From Nocardioides agri (lineage in GTDB: Bacteria > Actinomycetota > Actinomycetes > Propionibacteriales > Nocardioidaceae), in assembly GCF_013778305.1 (NCBI RefSeq), contig NZ_JACEIC010000002.1, positions 2,939,669 to 3,003,668 on the forward strand: a stretch of DNA of 64,000 bases. The letters run 5' to 3'. Positions 16,204 through 25,025 of the stretch are shown here, one piece after another. Position 1 is the stretch's first letter. Each line of letters opens with the position of its first letter. The notes beneath the pieces were generated by a model. It made no database searches. It was not told the DNA's origin and saw only the letters and a program-made list of their open reading frames with translations. The position numbers and the translations under genes are program-made.

Positions 16204-17798
16204 CCCAGCCAGACCGCGGTGTCGGCCGGCAGCGTGCCGTCGACCGGACCGCTGGCGATGAGCACCCTGCCCTCGGGGAGGGGCACCGGCGTCGCGCCGC
16301 AGTTGAGCACCGCGGTCACCGGTCCACGCCGGAAGGCCACGACGTCGGCCCCGAGGTCGAGGACCTCGACGTCGTCACCCGCGGTCGCCGCGAACGTACG
16401 GCGTACGGCGAGCGCCGCCCGGTAGAACTCCAGCGTCGAGGAGTCGTCGCCGGTCTCGGCCTCGACCGTGATCGGCGCCCAGTCGGCGGGCTGCGGCAGC
16501 CACGGCTGCCCGGTGCCCGGTCCGAAGCCGTACGGCGCGGCCGTGCCGCTCCACGGGATCGGCACCCGGCAGCCGTCGCGGCCGCCCTCGCCGGTGCGGA
16601 TGAAGAACGGGTCCTGGCGGTCCTCGTCGGCGACGTCGACCTCCGGCAGCCCGAGCTCCTCGCCCTGGTAGAGGTACGCCGAGCCCGGCAGCGCCAGCAT
16701 CGTGAGCGTCGCTGCCTTGGCGCGGGCCAGGCCCACGGCGCCGCCGCCATAGCGCGTCACGTGCCGGACGACGTCGTGGTTGCTGAGCACCCAGGTGGGC
16801 GAGCCGCCGACCAGGCCGACCGCGTCCATGGTGCCGGTGATGACCGCGGCGAACTCCTCCGCCGACCACCCGGCGAGCAGCCAGGCGAAGTTGAAGGCCT
16901 GGCTGAACTCGCCGGGGCGGATGTAGGCGGCCATCGACTCCGGGGTCTGGGTCCACGCCTCGGCGACGAACATCCGGTCGCCGTCGTACTTGGCGAGCAC
17001 CTCGTGCCAGCGGCGGTAGACGTCGTGGACCTCCGGCTGGTCCCACATCGGCTCGTCGCGCACGGTGCGCTCGACCATCGGGACGTCGGCGGCGTCGCGC
17101 GCGTCGCTGCTCGCGGTCTTGCCCGCCTCGACCACCTGGTCGCGCAGGCTCTCCTCCTTGAAGAGGCCGTGCGCGACGTCGACGCGGAACCCGTCGACCC
17201 CGCGGTCGAGCCAGAAGCGCAGCACCTCGACGAACATGTCGCCGACCTCGGGGTTGCGCCAGTTGAGGTCGGGCTGGCTGCTGTCGAACAGGTGCAGGTA
17301 GTACTGCCCGTCGGGCGCCTGCGTCCACGCGGGGCCGCCGAACACCGACATCCAGTTGTTGGGCAGCGACCCGTCGGGCTTGGCGTCGCGGAAGATGTAG
17401 CGGTCCCGCTCCGGGCTGCCCGGGCCGGCGGCCAGCGCCGCCTGGAACCACTCGTGCTCGCTCGAGGTGTGGTTGGGCACCAGGTCGACGATCACCTTGA
17501 GGCCCAGCTCGTGCGCCCGCGCGATGAGCGCGTCGGCGTCGTCGAGCGAGCCGAAGAGGGGGTCGATGTCGCAGTAGTCGGCGACGTCGTAGCCGTGGTC
17601 GGCCTGCGGCGAGGTGTAGAACGGCGAGATCCAGATCGCGTCGACGCCGAGGTCGGCGAGGTAGGGGAGCCGCGAGGTGATGCCGGGCAGGTCCCCGACG
17701 CCGTCGCCGTTCCCGTCGGCGAAGCTGCGAGGGTAGACCTGGTAGGTCACGGCGTGGCGCCACCACTCCTGGGGGGACATTTGATCGTTCAAACCCAT
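16200..17798 (-). CDS. GH13 alpha-glucosidase / oligo-1,6-glucosidase
   Basis: A roughly 532-residue cytoplasmic glycoside hydrolase acting on alpha-glucosides. It has the family N-terminus WWRHAVTYQVYPRSFADGNG, region II GFRVDVAHGL (nucleophile Asp), region III MFVAEAW (acid/base Glu) and region IV VLSNHDVVRH. There is no signal peptide. Starts at 17807, 17798 and 17780 are possible; none has a good Shine-Dalgarno. I chose 17798 because a -10-like TAAGAT ends nine bases before it, compatible with a leaderless transcript. Confidence 0.9.
   Translation of the reverse strand: MGLNDQMSPQEWWRHAVTYQVYPRSFADGNGDGVGDLPGITSRLPYLADLGVDAIWISPFYTSPQADHGYDVADYCDIDPLFGSLDDADALIARAHELGLKVIVDLVPNHTSSEHEWFQAALAAGPGSPERDRYIFRDAKPDGSLPNNWMSVFGGPAWTQAPDGQYYLHLFDSSQPDLNWRNPEVGDMFVEVLRFWLDRGVDGFRVDVAHGLFKEESLRDQVVEAGKTASSDARDAADVPMVERTVRDEPMWDQPEVHDVYRRWHEVLAKYDGDRMFVAEAWTQTPESMAAYIRPGEFSQAFNFAWLLAGWSAEEFAAVITGTMDAVGLVGGSPTWVLSNHDVVRHVTRYGGGAVGLARAKAATLTMLALPGSAYLYQGEELGLPEVDVADEDRQDPFFIRTGEGGRDGCRVPIPWSGTAAPYGFGPGTGQPWLPQPADWAPITVEAETGDDSSTLEFYRAALAVRRTFAATAGDDVEVLDLGADVVAFRRGPVTAVLNCGATPVPLPEGRVLIASGPVDGTLPADTAVWLG
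17780..17793. promoter_or_regulatory. Possible operator at the glucosidase start
   Basis: TTTGA and TCAAA flank a 4-base centre, a perfect AT-rich palindrome in GC-rich DNA, right at the glucosidase start region. On the minus strand TAAGAT (17812-17807) precedes it. Sugar-responsive LacI-family repressors commonly bind such palindromes near glucosidase starts, but no LacI gene is in the window. Confidence 0.35.
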
Positions 17799-17817
17799 GC
17801 TTTCCATCTTAAAGGGC

Positions 17818-18525
17818 TCAGCTGAAGGCCGCGGGATCGACCGCGATCCAGAGGTGCTCCGCGCTCCCGAGCAGGCGGCCGTCGGCATCGTAGAGAGCCG
17901 AGGCGGTGAACGTCTTGCGCCCCTCCGTACGCCGCCCGAGCCCGACGACCACGTGCTCGGCCCCCACCTCGGGGAGGAGGTCGACCCGCGCCGTCATCCG
18001 GGCGAGGACCATCAGCCGCTCCTCGAGGTCGCCGGCCCAGCCGCCGACACAGTCCAGCGCCGCCCAGGTGGTCGCGGCCAGCGTCTCGGCCACCGACGCG
18101 TCCGGCGTCCACGTCGCCGCCACCCGCGCGCCACCCTCCTGGTCGGCCACCCGGCCCGGGAAGATCCGCAGCCCGTCGTCGCGGCCGGTGCCGCACGAGA
18201 AGCAGGTGGGGAACGGGTGCGACTCGAGGCCGGCGTAGGACGCCTGCGCGCCGCGGGCCTCCTCCACGGGCACCCACGCGACCACGGCGAGGTCGCCGGG
18301 GAAGGGCTCGGCCCTCAGCACCGGCCGGCCGTCCTGGCTCGCGACCACGCCGTCGCCCTCCGCGCCCACGGTCATCGGGGCGTCGAGCGGCGGCGGCGCC
18401 AGCAGGGAGACCGCGACGGCCGGGCCGTCGACGTACGCCGCGAGCGCGCCGGCGCTCCAGCCGCCGTTGCCCGACGAGGGAGGGCCGCAGAAGCGGCGGG
18501 GGACGGTCAGGTCAGGCAGGGGCAC
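17818..18525 (-). CDS. Thioesterase-superfamily (hotdog-like) protein, function unknown
   Basis: A 235-residue soluble protein starting MPLPDLTVPRRFCGPPSSGN. The motif NGGWSAGALAAYVDG near the start and TTWAALDCVGGWAGDLEERL later fit a double-hotdog, PaaI/acyl-CoA-binding type fold. The block HPFPTCFSCGTGRDDGLRIF has a CxxCG element that recurs in this uncharacterised actinobacterial family. It ends 10 bases before the glucosidase frame, so co-transcription is possible. Substrate unknown. Confidence 0.7.
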   Translation of the reverse strand: MPLPDLTVPRRFCGPPSSGNGGWSAGALAAYVDGPAVAVSLLAPPPLDAPMTVGAEGDGVVASQDGRPVLRAEPFPGDLAVVAWVPVEEARGAQASYAGLESHPFPTCFSCGTGRDDGLRIFPGRVADQEGGARVAATWTPDASVAETLAATTWAALDCVGGWAGDLEERLMVLARMTARVDLLPEVGAEHVVVGLGRRTEGRKTFTASALYDADGRLLGSAEHLWIAVDPAAFS

Positions 18526-18552
18526 GGCCCGACGCTCGCACGTCGGGCGCGC

Positions 18553-19527
18553 TCAGGTCCACCCGGCGCGGGCCCGCCGCGCGCCCCAGAGGCTGAGCCC
18601 GGCGACGAGGAGCAGCAGCGCGACGTTGTGGCCGTACTTCTCCTGGCTGCTCACCTCGCCGATCGGCGTGGTCAGGAAGGCCCAGCCGCCGGCAGCGACC
18701 ACGGCGCCGCCCGCGAGCGCCAGCACGTGCCGCTGGCCCCAGTCGCCGCGCCGCGACCAGCGGCGCACCACGAGGACGACCCCGACGGCGAGCAGCGCGA
18801 CGAGCACGGTGCCGGCCGGGGTCGGGGGGAGCGCGACCCAGCCGGTCATCGCCACGACTGCCAGGGCGAGGACCAGCAACGGGCGCGGCACCCGGCCGGG
18901 CACGATCGGCGCCGGCCGCGAGCCGACCCGGAACGCCGCCACCACCAGTCCGACGGCCGCCAGGGCCGAGGCGAGCAGCTGTCCCCAGGTCGCGGTCGCC
19001 TCGCCGGTGTCGTGGGCGTCCACCAGCACCAGCGCCGACGCCGCCGCGTAGAGCAGCGCGAGCACCCACAGCGCCACCGGCCCGAGCCACGGCTCGCGCC
19101 GGTGCCGCGGCGTCAGCGTCTCGACCAGGGCGATCGGCGCGCCGACGCTCAGGATCACGTGGCCGCCGACGAACGTCAGCGCGAGGTAGGCGCTCAGCCC
19201 GATCGGCGCGAGGTAGGTCGGCTCGGACATGTCGTCCCAGTATGGGATGTCGCGGTAGTCGGTGCTCCACATCGACTGGTCGACGATCCCCGCCTGCACG
19301 ACGCCGAAGGCCGCCGCCATCAGCAGGATCCCCGGCCAGCCGAGGCCGTGCCGCCGGGCCGCCTCGCGGATCAGCAGCGCCGGCGCGCCGTACAACGGGG
19401 AGAAGACGAGCAGGTTGCCGACCAGCGTGCCGGGGTGGCCGGTGCTGTCGTCGTAGCCCCAGAGGTACTCCGCGCACACCGGCGCCAGCACGAGGAGGCC
19501 GAGGGCCGGCAGCCAGGCGGTGCGCAC
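18553..19527 (-). CDS. Polytopic membrane protein, unknown function
   Basis: A 324-residue protein with about eight to ten hydrophobic segments from LPALGLLVLAPVCAEYLWGY near the N-terminus to NVALLLLVAGLSLWGARRAR at the C-terminus. Acidic and aromatic residues cluster in an extracytoplasmic loop (STDYRDIPYWDDMSEPTYLA). I recognise no transporter or enzyme motif. It lies 27 bases upstream of the thioesterase-like gene on the same strand. Confidence 0.65.
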   Translation of the reverse strand: MRTAWLPALGLLVLAPVCAEYLWGYDDSTGHPGTLVGNLLVFSPLYGAPALLIREAARRHGLGWPGILLMAAAFGVVQAGIVDQSMWSTDYRDIPYWDDMSEPTYLAPIGLSAYLALTFVGGHVILSVGAPIALVETLTPRHRREPWLGPVALWVLALLYAAASALVLVDAHDTGEATATWGQLLASALAAVGLVVAAFRVGSRPAPIVPGRVPRPLLVLALAVVAMTGWVALPPTPAGTVLVALLAVGVVLVVRRWSRRGDWGQRHVLALAGGAVVAAGGWAFLTTPIGEVSSQEKYGHNVALLLLVAGLSLWGARRARAGWT

Positions 19528-19596
19528 CCCGCCGACGCTAGGGAGCGTCGCGCCGGGCCGGAAGCGACCTGGGTAGCGGACCGGGGGCGACCAAAG

Positions 19597-20925
19597 TCAG
19601 CGGATCTCCTCCCACCGGGCGAGCGCCTCGCGCCGCTCCGCGGCGTGGTCGACGACCGGCGCCGGGTAGCCGGACCGCTCCCGGTCGTCGGGGCTCGGGT
19701 CGTGCGGGTCGGTCACCTCCGCGAGCTCCGGCACCCAGCGCCGCACGTACGTGCCGTCGGGATCGAACTTGCGACCCTGGGAGGTCGGGTTGAAGACCCG
19801 GAAGTACGGCGCGGCTTCGGCGCCACTCCCCGCCGCCCACTGCCAGTTCTGCTGGTTGGACGCGAGGTCGCCGTCGACCAGCCAGTGCAGGAAGTGCCGG
19901 GCGCCGTGCTGCCACTCGACGTGCAGGTCCTTGACCAGGAAGCTCGCCACCACCATCCGCACCCGGTTGTGCATCCAGCCGGTCGCCCGCAGCTGCCGCA
20001 TCCCCGCGTCGACGACCGGGAAGCCGGTGCGGCCCGCCCGCCACGCGTCGTACGCCGCGCCCGGCTCGTCGTACCGCATCCCGGCGAAGGCGGGCCTGAG
20101 GTAGGCGCGCGCGGTCTCCGGCCGGGCGTGCAGGACGTCGGCGAAGAAGTCGCGCCACGCGAGCTCGCGGCGGTAGGCGGCTGCCCCGGCGCTACGCAGC
20201 GGGGCCAGGTCGGCCAGCATCGTGCGCGGGTGGATCTCGCCCCATTTCAGGTGCACCGACATGCGTGAGGTGGTGTCGAGGTCGGGCCGGTCCCGCTCGT
20301 CGTCGTAGTCGGCCACCCGGTCGAGGAACTCCTGCCACCGCGCGTGCGCCGCCTCCTCGCCGGCCTCGGGGAGCGTCATCCCGGCGGGTGGCTCGACGTC
20401 GGGGAGCGCCGCGGACCGGTCGGGCCGCAGCCACTCGACGTCGGCCGGGTCGCCCGCCGGCGCGCGCCAGCCGTGGTCGGCCCAGGCGCGGTGGTAGGGG
20501 GTGAAGACCTGGTACGCCGTGCCCCCGCCGGTGCGCAGCCGGCCGGGCGCGACGGCGTACGGCGAGCCGGTGCGCACCAGCGCGATGCCGGCCTCGCCGA
20601 GCGCCCGCTCGACCGCGGCGTCGCGCCGGGCGCCGTGCGGCCCGAAGTCCGCGGCGACGTGCACGCGCTCGGCGCCGACGGCGCGCGCGGCCTCCACGAC
20701 CCTGCGCACCGGATCGCCCTCGAGCAGGGTCAGGCCGCCCACGGCGGCGTCGAGGGAGCGGAGCGAAGCGGTGAGGTAGCAGCGCCGGGCCGGCCCGGCC
20801 GGGCGCCACAGGGCCGGGTCGAGCACGAACAGCGGCAGCACCGGCCCGTCGGCGGCCGCCGCGAGCAGGGCGGGGTTGTCCGAGAGGCGCAGGTCACGGC
20901 GGAACCAGGCGACGGAGGGAGGCAT
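19597..20925 (-). CDS. phr: Deoxyribodipyrimidine photo-lyase (CPD photolyase)
   Basis: A 442-residue class I photolyase that repairs UV cyclobutane dimers using blue light. The N-terminal antenna domain starts MPPSVAWFRRDLRLSDNPAL. The FAD-binding domain shows TTSRMSVHLKWGEIHPRTML, FPVVDAGMRQLRATGWMHNR and DGDLASNQQNWQWAAGSG, with electron-transfer Trp residues in place. The C-terminus ends RREALARWEEIR. It is divergent from the DtxR-type gene, with 47 bases between the two starts. Confidence 0.95.
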   Translation of the reverse strand: MPPSVAWFRRDLRLSDNPALLAAAADGPVLPLFVLDPALWRPAGPARRCYLTASLRSLDAAVGGLTLLEGDPVRRVVEAARAVGAERVHVAADFGPHGARRDAAVERALGEAGIALVRTGSPYAVAPGRLRTGGGTAYQVFTPYHRAWADHGWRAPAGDPADVEWLRPDRSAALPDVEPPAGMTLPEAGEEAAHARWQEFLDRVADYDDERDRPDLDTTSRMSVHLKWGEIHPRTMLADLAPLRSAGAAAYRRELAWRDFFADVLHARPETARAYLRPAFAGMRYDEPGAAYDAWRAGRTGFPVVDAGMRQLRATGWMHNRVRMVVASFLVKDLHVEWQHGARHFLHWLVDGDLASNQQNWQWAAGSGAEAAPYFRVFNPTSQGRKFDPDGTYVRRWVPELAEVTDPHDPSPDDRERSGYPAPVVDHAAERREALARWEEIR

Positions 20926-20972
20926 CTCCGCCAGCCTGCCAGGTGCATGGTGCGATGAGACACAATGTGCGC

Positions 20973-21659
20973 GTGAGCGACCTCATCGACACCACCGAGA
21001 TGTACCTCCGGACCATCTACGAGCTGGTGGAGGAGGGCATCGTCCCGCTGCGGGCGCGGATCGCCGAGCGGCTGCACCAGAGCGGTCCCACGGTGTCCCA
21101 GACGGTCGCCCGCATGGAGCGCGACGGCCTGCTCACGGTGGAGGGCGACCGTCACCTGGAGCTGACCGACGAGGGCCTGCGGCTGGCGACCCGGGTGATG
21201 CGCAAGCACCGCCTCGCGGAGCGGCTGCTCACCGACGTCATCGGCCTCGAGTGGGAGCTCGTGCACGAGGAGGCATGCCGCTGGGAGCACGTCATGTCGG
21301 AGACCGTCGAGCGGCGGCTGCTCAAGCTGCTCGACCACCCGACCGAGTCGCCCTACGGCAACCCCATCCCGGGTCTCGACGAGCTCGGCGAGCACGACGC
21401 GCCGGAGAGCTTCATGGAGGGCCTGGAGCCGCTGTCGCAGGCCGCCGGGCCGGGGGAGGGGCGGGTCCTGGTGCGCCGCATCTCGGAGGAGATGCAGAAG
21501 GACGAGCTGCTGATGAGCGCGATGCGCCGCGTCGGCGCGCTCCCGGACAAGACGGTGACCGTGCTGCTCACCGAGGCCGGCGTGCTGGTCGGGTCGGGCG
21601 GGGAGACGGCCGAGATCGCCCCCGAGGCCGCCGACCACATCTTCGTGCGGCGCCTCTGA
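20973..21659 (+). CDS. ideR: DtxR/IdeR-family iron-dependent transcriptional repressor
   Basis: A 228-residue metal-sensing repressor with three domains: winged helix (residues 1-72), dimerisation and metal binding (73-140) and a C-terminal SH3-like domain. Starting at the GTG at 20973, the numbering reproduces DtxR exactly: Met10, Cys102, Glu105 and His106 of the primary site and His79, Glu83 and His98 of the ancillary site. This both supports the start and argues for Fe(II) rather than Mn(II) sensing, since MntR-type proteins replace the Cys. Iron-uptake genes are its usual targets; none are adjacent. Confidence 0.92.
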   Translation: MSDLIDTTEMYLRTIYELVEEGIVPLRARIAERLHQSGPTVSQTVARMERDGLLTVEGDRHLELTDEGLRLATRVMRKHRLAERLLTDVIGLEWELVHEEACRWEHVMSETVERRLLKLLDHPTESPYGNPIPGLDELGEHDAPESFMEGLEPLSQAAGPGEGRVLVRRISEEMQKDELLMSAMRRVGALPDKTVTVLLTEAGVLVGSGGETAEIAPEAADHIFVRRL

Positions 21660-21689
21660 CGCGCTGCGACGTACGCCGACGCACGACTT

Positions 21690-21712
21690 GTGACTTTCTT
21701 GTCACTTTTTTT
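21690..21712 (+). terminator. Probable Rho-independent terminator after the DtxR-type gene
   Basis: GTGAC-TTTCTT-GTCAC followed by seven T residues, 30 bases after the ideR stop. The stem is only 5 bp, so strength is uncertain, but a T7 run is rare in this GC-rich window. The remaining sequence to 21838 is AT-richer and could hold the promoter of the next gene; no clear -10/-35 pair. Confidence 0.5.
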
Positions 21713-21838
21713 GGACGATCCTTGTCCGCCTTCGCGTTTGATCCCTCACCCTTCTGGGTAGAGTCGCGCACGGCGTCGTGGGTTCACTGCGCCTTTGGGG
21801 GGCTGCCATTCTGAGAACGGCAGCGGGGGAAGGTCATC

Positions 21839-22162
21839 ATGGAGATCATCGAGCTCGATGCGTCGGTCGAGGTGCGCGGCGATCGCGTGCTCGTCGTCGG
21901 GCACTCGCTCACGCAGCTGAGCCGCGGCCTCGAGCCGCGGGAGCAGGTCGTGCTCCGCACCGCCGACGCCGACCACTACGCGGCGCAGGTGCGGACGATC
22001 GAGTTCGAGCTCGAGGACACGATCTACACCTTCGACGTCGGCCCGCGGCTGCCCGAGAACCTCGCGCTGGAGCGGGTCAACGGCCTCGACGCCGAGGTGC
22101 ACGACCTCTCGCTGCACGAGCTGGTCGACCTGCTCGGCGAGCTGCGCAACCACGCCTCCTGA
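21839..22162 (+). CDS. Small conserved-looking protein, unknown function
   Basis: A 107-residue acidic soluble protein starting MEIIELDASVEVRGDRVLVV with alternating hydrophobic residues suggesting a beta fold, then a C-terminal helix SLHELVDLLGELRNHAS. It has an ATG behind GGGGGAAGG-like sequence. I do not recognise the family. It converges on the Sir2 gene with six bases between stops. Confidence 0.65.
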   Translation: MEIIELDASVEVRGDRVLVVGHSLTQLSRGLEPREQVVLRTADADHYAAQVRTIEFELEDTIYTFDVGPRLPENLALERVNGLDAEVHDLSLHELVDLLGELRNHAS

Positions 22163-22168
22163 GCGTCC

Positions 22169-22990
22169 TCAACCCGCCAGCGCGGTCAGGAACTCGCTGC
22201 AGCCGGCGTGCACGCGGTACGACGCGAGCTCGTCGCCGCGGGTGCTGCCCCGGTTGACGATCACCACCGGCGTCCCCGCCCGCGCCGCCCGGCGCACGAA
22301 CCGCAGGCCCGACATCACCGTCAGGCTGGAGCCGGCCACCAGCAGCGCGCCGTCCCGCTCGGTGAGCGCCTCCACCGCGGCATAGCAGCGGGCGACCCGC
22401 TCCGCCGGGACGTTCTCGCCGAAGAAGACGACGTCCGGCTTCAGCACCCCGCCGCACCCCGCGCAGTCGGGGACGACGAACTCCGCGGTGTCCTCGAGCT
22501 CGACGTCGCCGTCGGGGCGCACCGGCGCCGCGGCGTGCCGCTCGGCGTACCCGGGGTTCAGCTCGGCGAGCCGCTCCTGCAGCGCCGCCCGGTCGGACGT
22601 CTCGCGGCAGCCGAGGCAGACGACCTCGGCGATCCGGCCGTGCAGCGCCACCAGGCGCGGGGTGCCGGCCCGCTCGTGGAGGCCGTCGACGTTCTGGGTG
22701 ATGACCAGGTCGGCGCCCAGCCGGGCGACCGCGCGGTGGCCGTCGTTGGGCTCCGCGCCGCCCATCCGGCCCCAGCCCAGGTGGCTGCGGGCCCAGTAGC
22801 GCTGCTGCGCCGCCGGGCCGGACACGAACTCCTGGTAGGTCATCGGCGTCCGGGCCGGAGCGCTGGGGCCGCGGTAGTCGGGGATGCCGGAGTCGGTGGA
22901 CAGCCCGGCCCCGGTGAGCACCACGAGCGGCCGGTCCCGCAGCAGCGTCAGGGCCTCGACGTACCCCCCGCTGGGCGGCGCCAGCGTCAC
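22169..22990 (-). CDS. NAD-dependent protein deacylase, Sir2 family
   Basis: A 273-residue sirtuin. NAD-binding motifs LTGAGLSTDSGIPDYRG and ITQNVDGLHERAG and the catalytic His in LHGRIAEVVC are clear. Zinc-ligand pairs CLGC and CAGC are separated by an unusually long acidic spacer of about 55 residues. GSSLTVMSGLRFV and VIVNRGSTRGD complete the fold. It starts at a GTG (22990) overlapping the DUF2277 stop by four bases; the frame is open far upstream, but that part is an antisense shadow of other genes. Confidence 0.93.
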   Translation of the reverse strand: MTLAPPSGGYVEALTLLRDRPLVVLTGAGLSTDSGIPDYRGPSAPARTPMTYQEFVSGPAAQQRYWARSHLGWGRMGGAEPNDGHRAVARLGADLVITQNVDGLHERAGTPRLVALHGRIAEVVCLGCRETSDRAALQERLAELNPGYAERHAAAPVRPDGDVELEDTAEFVVPDCAGCGGVLKPDVVFFGENVPAERVARCYAAVEALTERDGALLVAGSSLTVMSGLRFVRRAARAGTPVVIVNRGSTRGDELASYRVHAGCSEFLTALAG

Positions 22991-23256
22991 CGGGCGTACC
23001 TGAGCTCCGCCCGGGCCCGCGCCTTGGCCGCCTCGACCTCGCGGTTCTTCGGCGGCGCGGTGGTCACGAGGTCCTCGAGCAGGTGCTGGGTGATGTGCGC
23101 GATCTCGGCGACCGCCTGGTCGAAGGCGGCCTGGTTGGCCTGCGACGGCTTCGTGGTGCCGCTGACCTTGCGCACGTACTGGAGCGCGGCGGAGGTCACC
23201 TCGTCGCGCGTGGCCGGGGGCTCGAAGTTGTTGAGCGGTCGGATGTTGCGGCACAT
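22987..23256 (-). CDS. DUF2277 family protein
   Basis: An 89-residue protein starting MCRNIRPLNNFEPPATRDEV, the diagnostic N-terminus of DUF2277, followed by YVRKVSGTTKPSQANQAAFD and a basic tail KARARAELRYAR. Function is unknown in all organisms I know of; the Cys near the N-terminus is conserved. It is translationally coupled to the downstream sirtuin and divergent from the enoyl-reductase-like gene. Confidence 0.88.
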   Translation of the reverse strand: MCRNIRPLNNFEPPATRDEVTSAALQYVRKVSGTTKPSQANQAAFDQAVAEIAHITQHLLEDLVTTAPPKNREVEAAKARARAELRYAR

Positions 23257-23311
23257 GCTCCGAGCGTACGTCGACCCGCGGCCGCGTGGGACGGCCTGGC
23301 AGGGTGGGGCC

Positions 23312-24487
23312 ATGGCTGCCGCACGCGAGCTCGACCTGGTCCTCTTCGGCGCGACCGGCTTCACCGGCGCGCTGACCGCCGACTACCTCGCCCGGCACGC
23401 CCCGGCCGGCCTGCGCTGGGCGCTGGCCGGTCGCAGCCAGGCCAAGCTCGAGGCGCTGCGCGAGCGGCTCGGCGTCGACGTGCCGCTGCTGACCGCCGAC
23501 GCCACCGACCCGGCCTCGCTGGCCGACGTGGCGCGCCGCACCCGGCTCGTCATCACCACGGTCGGCCCCTACATCGACTACGGCGAGCCGCTGGTCGCCG
23601 CGTGCGCCGAGGCCGGCACGGACTACGTCGACCTGACCGGCGAGCCCGAGTTCGTGGACCGGATGTACCTCGCCCACCACGCCGCGGCGGAGCGCAGCGG
23701 CGCGCGGATCGTGCACGCCTGCGGCTTCGACTCCGTGCCGTACGACCTCGGTGTGCTGCACGCGGTGCAGGAGCTGCAGGCGGGCGGCCCGGTGACCGTG
23801 CGCGGCGTGGTGCGGGCCGGCGCGCAGTTCTCGGGCGGGACGTTCCACTCGGCGATGACCGCCTTCTCGCGTGCCCGACAGCACAAGTCCGTCAGTGCCG
23901 AGCGCCGGCGGGTCGAGCCTCGCCCCGAGGGTCGCCGGGCCCGGGCGGTCCCCGGGAAGCCGCACCGCGACCCGCTGCTCGGCTACTGGCTGATGCCGCT
24001 GCCGACGATCGACCCGATCGTGGTCGCCCGCAGCGGGGCCGCGCTCGCGTCGTACGGACCGGACTTCCGCTACTCCCACTACGCCGGCACCAAGACGCTG
24101 CGGTACGCCGCGGGCGGCGCCGCCGCGGCGGGGGCCATGGTGCTGGCCGCCCAGGTCCCGCCCCTGCGGCGCCTCGCGCTCGGCCGGATCCGACCTGGTG
24201 ACGGCCCGAGCGAGGCGCGCCGCGCGCGGTCGTGGTTCACCGTCGACGTGGTCGCCGAGGGCGACGGGCGCACCGTGCACACCCGCGTCTCCGGCGGCGA
24301 CCCCGGCTACGACGAGACCGCCAAGATGCTCGCCGAGTCGGCCCTGTGCCTGCTGCTCGACGACAACCCGCCGACGGCCGGCCAGGTCACGACCGCGCAG
24401 GCCATGGGGACGGCGCTGCTCGCGCGGCTCCAGGCGGCCGGGATCGGGTTCGAGGTCCTCTCCGGGCCGCTCGCCCGAATCGGGTGA
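23312..24487 (+). CDS. Saccharopine-dehydrogenase-like / trans-acting enoyl reductase family protein
   Basis: A 391-residue Rossmann protein starting MAAARELDLVLFGATGFTGA with the NAD(P)-binding GATGFTG motif at residues 13-19. TTVGPYIDYGEPLVAACAEA and DYVDLTGEPEFVDRM follow, as in the mycobacterial trans-acting enoyl reductase and saccharopine dehydrogenase-like oxidoreductases. A hydrophobic segment near residues 260-290 suggests membrane association. A role in lipid modification is a family-level guess; no polyketide synthase is nearby. Confidence 0.85.
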   Translation: MAAARELDLVLFGATGFTGALTADYLARHAPAGLRWALAGRSQAKLEALRERLGVDVPLLTADATDPASLADVARRTRLVITTVGPYIDYGEPLVAACAEAGTDYVDLTGEPEFVDRMYLAHHAAAERSGARIVHACGFDSVPYDLGVLHAVQELQAGGPVTVRGVVRAGAQFSGGTFHSAMTAFSRARQHKSVSAERRRVEPRPEGRRARAVPGKPHRDPLLGYWLMPLPTIDPIVVARSGAALASYGPDFRYSHYAGTKTLRYAAGGAAAAGAMVLAAQVPPLRRLALGRIRPGDGPSEARRARSWFTVDVVAEGDGRTVHTRVSGGDPGYDETAKMLAESALCLLLDDNPPTAGQVTTAQAMGTALLARLQAAGIGFEVLSGPLARIG

Positions 24488-24522
24488 CGCGACCCTCACC
24501 CCGCCGTGCTTGTCTGGGATCC

Positions 24523-24975
24523 ATGAGCGAGGCCAGTGCAAGCCCCGTCACGACCGCGAGGACGGGAAACAAGAGCGTTCGCGTGATCGGGATCATCATC
24601 GCCGTGCTCGGCGTGATCTTCCTCGTCGCGGGAGTCGTCACCTACACGATCGTCTCCCAGACGCTCGCCGACCAGAAGATCACGGTCTCCGACGACGCCG
24701 ACCGGTTCGCCGGCAAGGACGTCAAGGGCCCGTTCACGGCGTACGCCCAGGCGGACATCATCAACCAGCACGCCACCGAGATCGCCGGCGGCAAGACCTA
24801 CGCCGAGCTGCCGCAGGACGACCCCAACCGGGCGACCGTCATGAACGCGTCGTTCCTCCAGGCCAGCCTCTTCACGTCAGTCGTCGCCTTCGGCGTCGCC
24901 GCGTTCGTCGCGGTGATGGGCGTCATCCTCATGCTGCTCGGCTGGGCCCTGATCAAGGTCGCCAAGCCGGTGTAA
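24523..24975 (+). CDS. Small membrane protein with two transmembrane segments, unknown function
   Basis: A 150-residue protein starting MSEASASPVTTARTGNKSVR. Transmembrane segments lie at about residues 22-44 and 117-145, with an extracytoplasmic loop between them rich in Asp, Lys and Ala (DADRFAGKDVKGPFTAYAQA). The start follows the stop of the preceding gene by 35 bases. The family is common in actinomycetes but has no known role. Confidence 0.7.
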   Translation: MSEASASPVTTARTGNKSVRVIGIIIAVLGVIFLVAGVVTYTIVSQTLADQKITVSDDADRFAGKDVKGPFTAYAQADIINQHATEIAGGKTYAELPQDDPNRATVMNASFLQASLFTSVVAFGVAAFVAVMGVILMLLGWALIKVAKPV

Positions 24976-25025
24976 GTTTCCCGCGTTCCTCCCGCAGAGG
25001 CTGAAACGTGCGGGAGGATCGCGCC

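Noticed and set aside
22990..24541. Upstream extension of the Sir2 frame giving about 790 codons
   Set aside because: The extension is antisense to the enoyl-reductase-like gene and covers DUF2277; the GTG at 22990 with stop overlap is the natural start.
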